From Deltaproteobacteria bacterium (lineage in GTDB: Bacteria; Myxococcota_A; UBA796; UBA2385): 5,219 nucleotides of DNA. This document shows positions 1 through 5,219 of this stretch, in pieces. The stretch spans positions 1 through 5,219 of the forward strand of contig WGAH01000410.1 of assembly GCA_015489145.1 (NCBI GenBank), in the 5' to 3' direction. A program made the translations under genes and the position numbers. The notes beneath the pieces are model-generated. The model made no database searches. It saw nothing but the letters and a program-made list of their open reading frames with translations, and was not told where the DNA came from. The stretch's first letter is position 1. Every line of letters begins with the position of its first letter.

Positions 1-1
1 C

Positions 2-19
2 CCCACCAGCGTCCACTGA
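2..19 (+). CDS. Possible 3' end of an upstream gene (partial)
   Basis: Reading from base 2, the codons give P-T-S-V-H followed by TGA at 17-19. All five codons end in C, which matches the extreme third-position GC of the real genes here. The other two frames have mixed third positions. The stop would fall 13 nt before the next start, a normal operon spacing. In DsrMKJOP clusters the gene before dsrO is usually dsrJ, a cytochrome c, but five residues cannot show identity. An alternative is a frame-1 gene ending at TGA 34-36, which would overlap the next start as ATGA. Confidence 0.25.
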   Translation, partial: PTSVH

Positions 20-32
20 TCCGGAGTCCAGG

Positions 33-983
33 ATGATCGAACGGCATCAACCGACCCCCCCCTGCTCCGACGGCGGCTGCGCGGGCGGCCCCGAGGTCGA
101 ACCCGAGTGGGGCAGTCGCCGCGACTTCCTCCGTTTCGGCGTCGCCGCCGTGGCCGGAGGCCTGCTGACCGGCTGCGAGCAGGACCAGGCCTTCCTCGAC
201 AAGCACTTCCGGGAACTCACCCCCGAGGAGCTCGAGGAGCGCATCGCGGAGCTGCGGGCCGACTACAAGGAGAAGTACGGCAAGGACTTCGAGATCCGCA
301 CGGACGGCCCCCTCCCCGAGACCCTGTTCGCCTACGGCCTCGACCTCAGCCGCTGCATCGGCTGCCGGCGCTGCGTCTACGCCTGCGTGGGCGAGAACAA
401 CCAGTCCCGCCACGACCCGCAGATCCACTGGATCCGCGTGCTCGAGATGGAGAAGTCCCGCGGCGTCGACCTCCACCACGCCAACCACTACTACGACCCG
501 GAGCAGGTCCCGCGCGAGGGCCACTTCTACATGCCGGTGCAGTGCCAGCAGTGCGAGAACCCGCCCTGCACCCGCGTCTGCCCCGTGCAGGCCACCTGGC
601 GGGAACCCGACGGAATCGTCGTCATCGACTACAACTGGTGCATCGGCTGCCGCTTCTGCATGGCCGCCTGCCCCTACGACGCGCGGCACTTCAACTGGGC
701 CGACCCGCAGATCCCCACCGAGGAGATCAACACCACCACCCACTACCTCGGCAACCGGCCGCGGTACCGGGGGGTGGTCGAGAAGTGCATCTTCTGCATC
801 CAGCGCACCCGCCGGGGCCGCTACCCGGCCTGCGTCGAGATCTGCCCGGTGGGCGCCCGAAAGTTCGGCAACCTCCTCGACCCGAACAGCGAGATCCGCC
901 GGGTCATGGACCAGCAGCGCGTCTTCGTGCTCAAGGAGGAGCTGAACCAGGGCAACAAGTTCTTCTACTTCTACAGCATCTGA
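33..983 (+). CDS. dsrO: Periplasmic Tat-exported [4Fe-4S] ferredoxin-like lipoprotein, DsrO/HybA/NrfC family
   Basis: This is the electron-transfer subunit of a membrane-bound respiratory complex, 316 residues long. A twin-arginine motif SRRDFLR (28-34) precedes a short hydrophobic stretch and a lipobox L-T-G-C ending at C48. This predicts Tat export followed by lipid anchoring on the periplasmic side of a membrane. A charged helix follows (about 62-84). Four cysteine groups then carry the 16 ligands for four [4Fe-4S] clusters: C108/111/114/118, C171/174/179/183, C203/206/209/213 and C252/255/267/271. The spacing is that of the DsrO/HybA/NrfC/PsrB type. The start at 33 is supported by GGAG at 23-26, six bases upstream, although the frame stays open to the window edge. 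The NrfD-type partner begins 12 nt after the stop. Family and fold are near certain. DsrO orthology is inferred mainly from the DsrP-like neighbour, so another NrfD-linked complex (for example Hme or a polysulfide-reductase type) is possible. Confidence 0.88.
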   Translation: MIERHQPTPPCSDGGCAGGPEVEPEWGSRRDFLRFGVAAVAGGLLTGCEQDQAFLDKHFRELTPEELEERIAELRADYKEKYGKDFEIRTDGPLPETLFAYGLDLSRCIGCRRCVYACVGENNQSRHDPQIHWIRVLEMEKSRGVDLHHANHYYDPEQVPREGHFYMPVQCQQCENPPCTRVCPVQATWREPDGIVVIDYNWCIGCRFCMAACPYDARHFNWADPQIPTEEINTTTHYLGNRPRYRGVVEKCIFCIQRTRRGRYPACVEICPVGARKFGNLLDPNSEIRRVMDQQRVFVLKEELNQGNKFFYFYSI

Positions 984-995
984 GCGGAGCCACCC

Positions 996-2216
996 ATGGC
1001 GTCCATCCTCGCGTTCCTCCGCACGACCCTGTCCCTCGTGCTCAAGGGCAACCGAACCTACTACCTGTGGATGGGGTTCCTCCTGGTGCTCATGGCGCTC
1101 GGAGCCACCGCCTACGTCCACCAGTTCCGGTCCGGCCTCATCGTCACGAGCATGCGCGACCCGGTGAGCTGGGGCTTCTACATCGGGAACTTCGCCTTCA
1201 TGGTCGGCGTGGCGGCGGCGGCGGTCACCCTCGTGATCCCGGCCTACGTCTACAACTGGAAGCCGATCAAGGAAGTCGCCATCCTGGGGGAATTCCTCGC
1301 CATCTCGGCGGTGATCATGGCGCTTTGCTTCGTGATCGTCGACCTCGGCCACCCCGACCGCTTCCTGCACCTCGCTCCCGTGCCGGTCGGCCGCCTGAAC
1401 TTCCCCCAGTCGATCCTGAGCTGGGACGTGATGGTGCTCAACGGCTACCTCGCGCTCAACGCCGTGATCGCGGGGCACCTCGTCTACAAGAGCTTCCGCG
1501 GCGAGCACCCGAACTACGGCTTCGTCGTCCCCCTCATCCTGTTCTCCATCCCCCTGGCGGTGAGCATCCACACCGTCACCGCCTTCCTGTTCAACGGCCT
1601 CGGCAGCCGCCCCTACTGGAACGCCTCGATCCTGGCCCCGCGCTTCCTGACCAGCGCCTTCTGCTCGGGTCCGGCCATCCTGATCATCGTCTTCCAGATC
1701 ATCCGGCGATCCACCACCTTCGACATCAAGGACGCCGCGATCCAGAAAATCGCCGAGTTCATGGCGTACTCGATGTTCATCAACCTGTTCCTGCTCGGCG
1801 CCGAGGTCTACAAGGAGTTCTCGTCCCGCACCGAGCACATGCTCTACACCCAGTACGTCTGGTTCGGCATCGACGGGCACAACGCGCTGGTGCCCTACGC
1901 CTGGACCAGCCTGCTGTTCAGCGTCGTCGCCTTCCTCCTGTTCCTCGTGCCGGCCACCCGCAAGAACCTGACCACCCTCAACATCGGCTGCGTGCTGATC
2001 TTCACCGGCGTCTACCTCGAAAAGGGCATGCTGCTCATCCTGCCGGGCTTCACCCCCTCCGGCCTGGGCGAGATCTACGAGTACGTGCCCAGCTTCCACG
2101 AGCTGCTGGTGGGCGCGGGCATCTGGGGCCTGGGCGCCTTCGTCTTCACCCTCCTGGTCAAGACCGGCGCCGCCTACCTTCGCGAGGACGTGGCCCCGCG
2201 GGCCCACACCGCCTGA
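996..2216 (+). CDS. dsrP: NrfD/DsrP-family integral membrane quinol-interacting subunit
   Basis: This 406-residue protein is the membrane partner of the preceding iron-sulfur lipoprotein. Known NrfD-family members bind menaquinol or ubiquinol and exchange electrons with the periplasmic cluster protein. I count ten hydrophobic segments, at about 21-41, 60-83, 95-115, 143-163, 175-195, 218-236, 254-271, 299-318, 326-348 and 368-388. Ten helices fit the DsrP/HybB subgroup rather than the eight-helix PsrC/NrfD subgroup. Family-like motifs include SWGFYIGNF (58-66), DLGHPDR (116-122), SIHTVTAFL (190-198), LEKGMLLILPGF (341-352) and the following EIYEYVPSFHEL (359-370). The EKGM..LPGF..S.LGE..EY.P sequence is what most suggests DsrP. 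The start is supported by GGAG at 986-989, six bases before ATG. The 12-nt gap to the upstream gene indicates one transcript. The NrfD family call is secure. The dsrP symbol depends on dsrM, dsrK and dsrJ lying upstream, which cannot be seen. Confidence 0.88.
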   Translation: MASILAFLRTTLSLVLKGNRTYYLWMGFLLVLMALGATAYVHQFRSGLIVTSMRDPVSWGFYIGNFAFMVGVAAAAVTLVIPAYVYNWKPIKEVAILGEFLAISAVIMALCFVIVDLGHPDRFLHLAPVPVGRLNFPQSILSWDVMVLNGYLALNAVIAGHLVYKSFRGEHPNYGFVVPLILFSIPLAVSIHTVTAFLFNGLGSRPYWNASILAPRFLTSAFCSGPAILIIVFQIIRRSTTFDIKDAAIQKIAEFMAYSMFINLFLLGAEVYKEFSSRTEHMLYTQYVWFGIDGHNALVPYAWTSLLFSVVAFLLFLVPATRKNLTTLNIGCVLIFTGVYLEKGMLLILPGFTPSGLGEIYEYVPSFHELLVGAGIWGLGAFVFTLLVKTGAAYLREDVAPRAHTA

Positions 2217-2233
2217 AGGGGCGCGGCGGCCTC

Positions 2234-2269
2234 ATCCCCCGGGCAGGCCGATCCGTAGCCCGGAGGGAT
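2234..2269 (+). promoter_or_regulatory. Imperfect inverted repeat covering the SD and start codon of the 2268 gene
   Basis: The arm 2234-2244 (ATCCCCCGGGC) is the reverse complement of 2258-2269 (GCCCGGAGGGAT) except for one extra A at 2264. In RNA this gives 11 base pairs with a single bulge and a 13-nt loop. The 3' arm contains the GGAGGG ribosome-binding sequence and the first two bases of the ATG at 2268, so the folded form would hide the initiation site. No T-run follows, so it does not look like a rho-independent terminator. A regulatory role is inference. In DNA this GC-rich, chance pairing of this kind is not rare. Confidence 0.35.
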
Positions 2270-2918
2270 GGGCCCCCTCCTCCTCCTGATCCTCGCCGCC
2301 GCCCGGGCAGCCGCGCCGCCGGCCGAGGCGGATCTCCACTACGCCGCGCCGAGTCGGGGCGGCGGCGTCGCCCTGGCCGACCCCTGGGACGCGGGGGTGC
2401 GCGCGCGCCTCGACGACGCCATCGACACCGAGGTCGCCCTGGCCCGCCTCGGCCTCCACACCCGCCGGGCGAGCCTGCTCTACGGGGTCACGGGCTGGGA
2501 CGCCGCCCCCGACGGCCGGGCGCTGCGGGTGGCCGCCGTCGGCTGGACCCGCCTCGACGGGGTGCGCGCGGTCCCCGCCCCCGCCACGCGAAGCTCCGCC
2601 GGCGAGCCGGCCTGCGGGGTCGTGCCCGGCAAGGACCCGGTGCCCACCCGCCGGACGGTGGTCCTGCGCCGGCCGGTGCCCCGGGTGGCCGAGCGGGAAA
2701 GCCCCACCGACCCGCCGCAGCTCGTCCTCGGCACCGCCGACGGGGGCGAGGTGGCCATCGCCCGCCTCCGCCCCGGCGACACCCTGGTCGTGGTCCACGG
2801 CAGCGACCCCGCCGGCCGGCGGCGGGCCGAGCGCATCGCGCTCGCGCGCCCCGGGGCCGGCACCCTGCGCCTGCTGCGCGAAGGCGACGCGACCACCGTC
2901 TGCCTCGACCCGCCCTGA
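2268..2918 (+). CDS. Hypothetical secreted protein, family not recognised
   Basis: I do not recognise this 216-residue protein. The frame has the strong third-position GC of its neighbours, which separates it from the opposite-strand frame over the same bases. Residues 4-16 are a leucine/alanine stretch ending in A-A-A, with possible cleavage around residues 16-19. That suggests export, but there is no lysine or arginine before the hydrophobic core, so the signal peptide is atypical. The rest is rich in Arg, Ala, Pro and Gly, has no further membrane segment and shows no catalytic motif I can name. Two cysteines (C116 and C212) could form a disulfide after export. The C-terminal third (about 151-213) alternates hydrophobic and polar residues, as in beta-strands. 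ATG 2268 is the first start after an in-frame TAG at 2256-2258. GGAGG at 2262-2266 lies only one base from the ATG, which is unusually close. It sits 51 nt after the NrfD-type gene and may be cotranscribed with it. The actual start could be downstream, for example GTG at codon 34. Confidence 0.7.
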   Translation: MGPLLLLILAAARAAAPPAEADLHYAAPSRGGGVALADPWDAGVRARLDDAIDTEVALARLGLHTRRASLLYGVTGWDAAPDGRALRVAAVGWTRLDGVRAVPAPATRSSAGEPACGVVPGKDPVPTRRTVVLRRPVPRVAERESPTDPPQLVLGTADGGEVAIARLRPGDTLVVVHGSDPAGRRRAERIALARPGAGTLRLLREGDATTVCLDPP

Positions 2919-2925
2919 GAGGCGC

Positions 2926-4125
2926 TCAGCCCCCGCCGCGGCGGACCGCCTCCACCCGCGCCGAGGCGCCGCCGCGGTGCAGGCGCAGCTCCACGCCGTC
3001 GCCGGGCGCGAGCTCGGCGGCGTCGATCACCGCCCGGCCCTCGCGCAGGACCACGGCGTAGCCGCGCCCGAGCACCGACAGCGGCGAGAGCGCGTCGAGG
3101 CGACCGCGGGCGCCGGCCAGCCGCGACCGCCGACCCTCCAGGGCGCGCCGCATCGCCAGGTCGCGCCGCCGGCCGAGCTCGTCGCAGCGCCGCCGCGCGT
3201 CCTGCAGCCGCCGGTGGGGCCCCCGGAGCACCAGCCGCCCCACGCGCTCGCGGTGCCGCCGAAGGATGCGCGCCATCGCCGCCTTCATGCGGTCGTCGAG
3301 GGCGTCGAGGTCCTGGAGCATGCGCTCCCGCTCGGGCACCACCAGCTCGGCGGCGTGGGAGGGGGTGGCGGCCCGGCGGTCGGCGACCAGGTCGGCGATG
3401 GTGGTGTCGATCTCGTGGCCCACCGCGCTCACCACCGGAACGGGGCTGGCGGCGATCGCCCGGGCGACCCGCTCGTCGTTGAAGCAGAACAGGTCCTCCT
3501 GGCTGCCGCCGCCGCGGCCGACGATGATCACCTCGCTCTTGCCGTGCTCGGCCAGCAGGCGCAGGGCGTCGACGATCTCCTCGGCCGCCCCCTCGCCCTG
3601 CACCCGGCAGGGCGCGAGGTAGACCACCGCCCCGGGAAAGCGCCGGCGCATCACCTTGAGGATGTCCCGAATGGCCGCTCCCGTCGGGCTCGTCGCGACG
3701 CCCACCGCCCGGGGCACCGGCGGCAGCGGGCGCTTGCGCCGGGGGTCGAACAGTCCCTCCGCCTGGAGCTTGCGCTTGAGCGCCTCGAGCCGCGCGGCGA
3801 TGTCGCCGGCGCCGGCCCGGCGCATGGCGCGCACGATGAGCTGGTAGTTCCCCCTCGGCGGGTAGACGCTCACGTCGCCGACGAGCACCAACCGCTCGCC
3901 GTCGCGGGGCGTGAAGCCGACCCGCTGGTTCGCGTTGCGGAACATCGCGCAGCTCAGCACCGCGTCGTCGTCCTTGAGGACGAAGTACCAGTGCCCGGAG
4001 CGGTGGGCGACGAAGCGCGACACCTCGCCCTCGACCTCCACCCGCGAAAAGCCCCGCTCCAGCGCGCGCTTGATGCGGTGGGTCAGCTCGCCGACGCTGA
4101 GGATCTCGCCCAAGGAAGCCTCCAT
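2926..4125 (-). CDS. xseA: Exodeoxyribonuclease VII large subunit (EC 3.1.11.6)
   Basis: This is the catalytic subunit of exonuclease VII, which degrades single-stranded DNA from both ends to oligonucleotides in the cytoplasm and acts in repair and recombination. It is 399 residues long, at the shorter end for the family (E. coli XseA is 456). The N-terminal OB-fold (about 7-103) contains EVEGEVSRF, SGHWYFVLKD and CAMFRN, close to E. coli WISGEISNF, SGHWYFTLKD and CAMFRN. The catalytic domain carries LQAEGLFD (120-127), VGRGGGSQEDLFCFNDE (202-218) and SAVGHEIDTTIADLVADRR (233-251), followed by TPSHAAE. A long Arg/Leu-rich region (about 262-345) fits the family's coiled coil. The C-terminal signature LSPLSVLGRGYAVV lies at 346-359. 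The start overlaps the upstream membrane-protein gene by 43 nt, which suggests translational coupling. ATG 4125 has no clear ribosome-binding site, so a TTG at 4113 is a serious alternative. No xseB follows; the next gene is convergent. Confidence 0.96.
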   Translation of the reverse strand: MEASLGEILSVGELTHRIKRALERGFSRVEVEGEVSRFVAHRSGHWYFVLKDDDAVLSCAMFRNANQRVGFTPRDGERLVLVGDVSVYPPRGNYQLIVRAMRRAGAGDIAARLEALKRKLQAEGLFDPRRKRPLPPVPRAVGVATSPTGAAIRDILKVMRRRFPGAVVYLAPCRVQGEGAAEEIVDALRLLAEHGKSEVIIVGRGGGSQEDLFCFNDERVARAIAASPVPVVSAVGHEIDTTIADLVADRRAATPSHAAELVVPERERMLQDLDALDDRMKAAMARILRRHRERVGRLVLRGPHRRLQDARRRCDELGRRRDLAMRRALEGRRSRLAGARGRLDALSPLSVLGRGYAVVLREGRAVIDAAELAPGDGVELRLHRGGASARVEAVRRGGG

Positions 4126-5219
4126 CCCCGGGCCCGCGCCGCCGCCATCCCCAGCAACGCGAGCAGGCCCAGGACCAGGCCGGCCATCGCCGGCCGGAAC
4201 CAGGCGGGCTGGTAACGCAGCGTGACCCGGTGCGCGCCCGGCTCGACGAGGACCCCGCGGAACAGGAGGTCCACCCGCAGCAGGCGCGCCGGCTCGCCGT
4301 CGACCCAGGCCCGCCAGCCCGGGTAGAAGCTGTCGTTCTGCACGAGGACCGCCGGCCGCTCGGCCCGCACCTCGATGTCGAGGCGCACCGGCGTCTCGCT
4401 CGCGATGCGGGCCTCTCCCGCCGGACCCGCGCCGCAGCCCGGCGCCGCCACCGCTCCCAGCTCGTGCGCCGCCGCCCCCTCCACCAGGGCCTCGCTCCGC
4501 GGGTCGAACTCGGTGATCGCCGAGAAGGGGTCGTCGGTGGGCCGGGCGCAGGGCACGAGCCAGGCCCCCTCCAGCGGGTCCTCGTTCTCGTAGAGGCCCA
4601 CGCGCTCGGTGCCGCCGCGCCGGGGGTAGCCGGCCTCGCCGAGGTCGTGGACGCTCAGGAGCCAGCGCACCCCGAGAAGGTCGACCAGGCGCGGCCAGCG
4701 GGCGAGGCGCCGCACCTTCACCCGCCCCCGGTCGCCCACGTCGAGCCCCACCAGCGACAGGAGCGCGTCGTTTCGCAGCACGAGGAGGGGGCTGGTGACG
4801 ATCACGTCGCGGGTGCCCCACAGCAGGCCGAGGCTGGCGCTCATCAGCTCGCCGTCGAGTTCCGGCGAGCGCCGCCGGTCGACCACGGTGGTGCGCCCGC
4901 GCCCGCCCGCGGCGCGAATCACGGGCAGGGCCGGCGGCTCGTCGAGGAGCACCGAGGGGGAGACGCGCACCTGGTAGTCGCCGCCGAAGCTCCGCAGGTC
5001 GACCCAGGCCAGGACCGCCAGGGCCAGCACGCCGGTCCGCCCGCCCCGGCGCAGGGCGAGGGCGGTGGCGAGGAGCGCGAGGAGGGGCAGCAGGGCCGGG
5101 AGTTCCCACGGCGTCGTGTCGGCCTTGAGCGAGGCGAGGATCACGTCCACCTTGGCGGGAATGCGGGCCGGGTCCTCGGGTTCGGGACCCGGCAGGGCGG
5201 CGCGCTGGAGGGGCGGCAG
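4083..5219 (-). CDS. YfhO-family integral membrane protein, C-terminal part (5' end beyond window)
   Basis: The frame is open from the window edge at 5219 to the stop at 4083, giving 378 residues with no N-terminus. YfhO-family proteins are large polytopic membrane proteins, some linked to glycosylation of cell-envelope polymers; the substrate here is unknown. From the edge, two hydrophobic segments lie at about 38-56 and 61-76, followed by W-V-D-L..F-G..Y (72-82). A large extracytoplasmic domain (about 85-340) contains LLGVRWLLS (181-189), LYENEDPLEGAWLVP (209-223) and a C-terminal beta-rich part with NDSFYPGWRAWVDGEPARLLRVD (295-317) and GAHRVTLRYQP (328-338). The last segment (343-360) is a membrane helix with a short basic tail. 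The 'YPGW.A.VDG....' and 'G.H.V...Y.P' motifs before a final helix are typical of the YfhO C-terminus. A GTG at 5150 is internal rather than the start, because coding sequence and codon use continue upstream. Its last 43 nt overlap xseA. Confidence 0.82.
   Translation of the reverse strand: MPPLQRAALPGPEPEDPARIPAKVDVILASLKADTTPWELPALLPLLALLATALALRRGGRTGVLALAVLAWVDLRSFGGDYQVRVSPSVLLDEPPALPVIRAAGGRGRTTVVDRRRSPELDGELMSASLGLLWGTRDVIVTSPLLVLRNDALLSLVGLDVGDRGRVKVRRLARWPRLVDLLGVRWLLSVHDLGEAGYPRRGGTERVGLYENEDPLEGAWLVPCARPTDDPFSAITEFDPRSEALVEGAAAHELGAVAAPGCGAGPAGEARIASETPVRLDIEVRAERPAVLVQNDSFYPGWRAWVDGEPARLLRVDLLFRGVLVEPGAHRVTLRYQPAWFRPAMAGLVLGLLALLGMAAARARGWRLPWARSSASAS
4119..4123 (-). promoter_or_regulatory. 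Candidate Shine-Dalgarno for an alternative xseA start
   Basis: On the minus strand GGAGG (4123 down to 4119) overlaps the G of the ATG at 4125. It lies five bases before an in-frame TTG (4113-4111, residue 5 of the long form). The sequence just before ATG 4125 is only G/C-rich and has no GGAG-type site. Conserved OB-fold sequence begins around residue 8, so either start keeps the whole domain. Initiation at TTG would shorten the protein by four residues and reduce the overlap with the upstream gene to 31 nt. Confidence 0.35.

Noticed and set aside
2232..2798. A minus-strand open frame opposite the unknown gene
   Set aside because: It is a Gly/Ala/Arg-rich translation without recognisable features. 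Third-position GC and the export-like start favour the + strand frame.
2915..2929. Short inverted repeat CTGAG / CTCAG between the convergent stops, considered as a bidirectional terminator
   Set aside because: Only five base pairs with no flanking T-runs. The symmetry arises mostly from the two opposing TGA stops.
2933..2944. Perfect 12-bp palindrome CCGCCGCGGCGG at the 3' end of xseA
   Set aside because: It encodes the Arg-Arg-Gly tail of XseA, has no loop for a stable hairpin and is expected in DNA of this composition.
107..3061. A 984-codon open frame on the + strand spanning both respiratory genes and the unknown gene
   Set aside because: Its translation is mostly Arg, Pro and Gly with no domain. 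It runs out of frame across two well-identified proteins. Such frames stay open by chance where stop codons are rare at very high GC.
2977..4215. A 412-codon + strand frame opposite xseA
   Set aside because: It is the antisense shadow of a clear xseA gene. Its His/Ala/Pro-rich translation has no domain.
4126..5109. Extension of the xseA frame 328 codons upstream of ATG 4125
   Set aside because: XseA homology begins near residue 8 after the ATG. The upstream extension is low-complexity Arg/Gly/Pro/Ala and overlaps the YfhO-type gene in another frame, so it is not a fusion protein.
5148..5150. GTG at 5150 (- strand) as the start of the YfhO-type gene
   Set aside because: The frame stays open with the same codon bias to the window edge. 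The family has many more N-terminal membrane helices, so this is an internal valine.

Overview
This window is a very GC-rich stretch (third codon positions almost all G or C) of bacterial chromosome, most likely from a Gram-negative. The inference rests on a Tat-exported iron-sulfur lipoprotein paired with an NrfD-type membrane quinol subunit; a myxobacterial/deltaproteobacterial or similar high-GC lineage would fit, but nothing here fixes the taxon. I see no RNA genes, mobile elements, CRISPR arrays or phage genes.

Left part (1-2216, + strand): the 3' end of a respiratory operon. A possible tail of an upstream gene ends at 19. It is followed by a periplasmic four-cluster [4Fe-4S] Tat lipoprotein (33-983) and a ten-helix NrfD/DsrP-family membrane protein (996-2216). 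The pair resembles DsrO-DsrP of the DsrMKJOP complex. Together they would pass electrons between the membrane quinone pool and periplasmic clusters. The other expected partners (DsrM, DsrK, DsrJ or a catalytic subunit) would lie upstream, outside the window.

Middle (2217-2918, + strand): a short gap contains an imperfect inverted repeat that covers the ribosome-binding site and start codon of the next gene. That gene encodes a 216-residue, probably secreted protein of unknown family. It may be read through from the respiratory operon.

Right part (2926-5219, - strand, converging on the left half with only 7 bp between stop codons): xseA, the large subunit of exonuclease VII. Its start lies 43 nt inside the 3' end of a gene for a YfhO-family membrane protein, whose N-terminal part is cut off by the window edge. 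The two minus-strand genes look translationally coupled. No xseB lies next to xseA.

Overall this looks like an ordinary chromosomal region. The points most worth a second look are the lipoprotein form of the DsrO-like protein, the hairpin over the start of the unknown gene, the unknown secreted protein itself, and the start of xseA.
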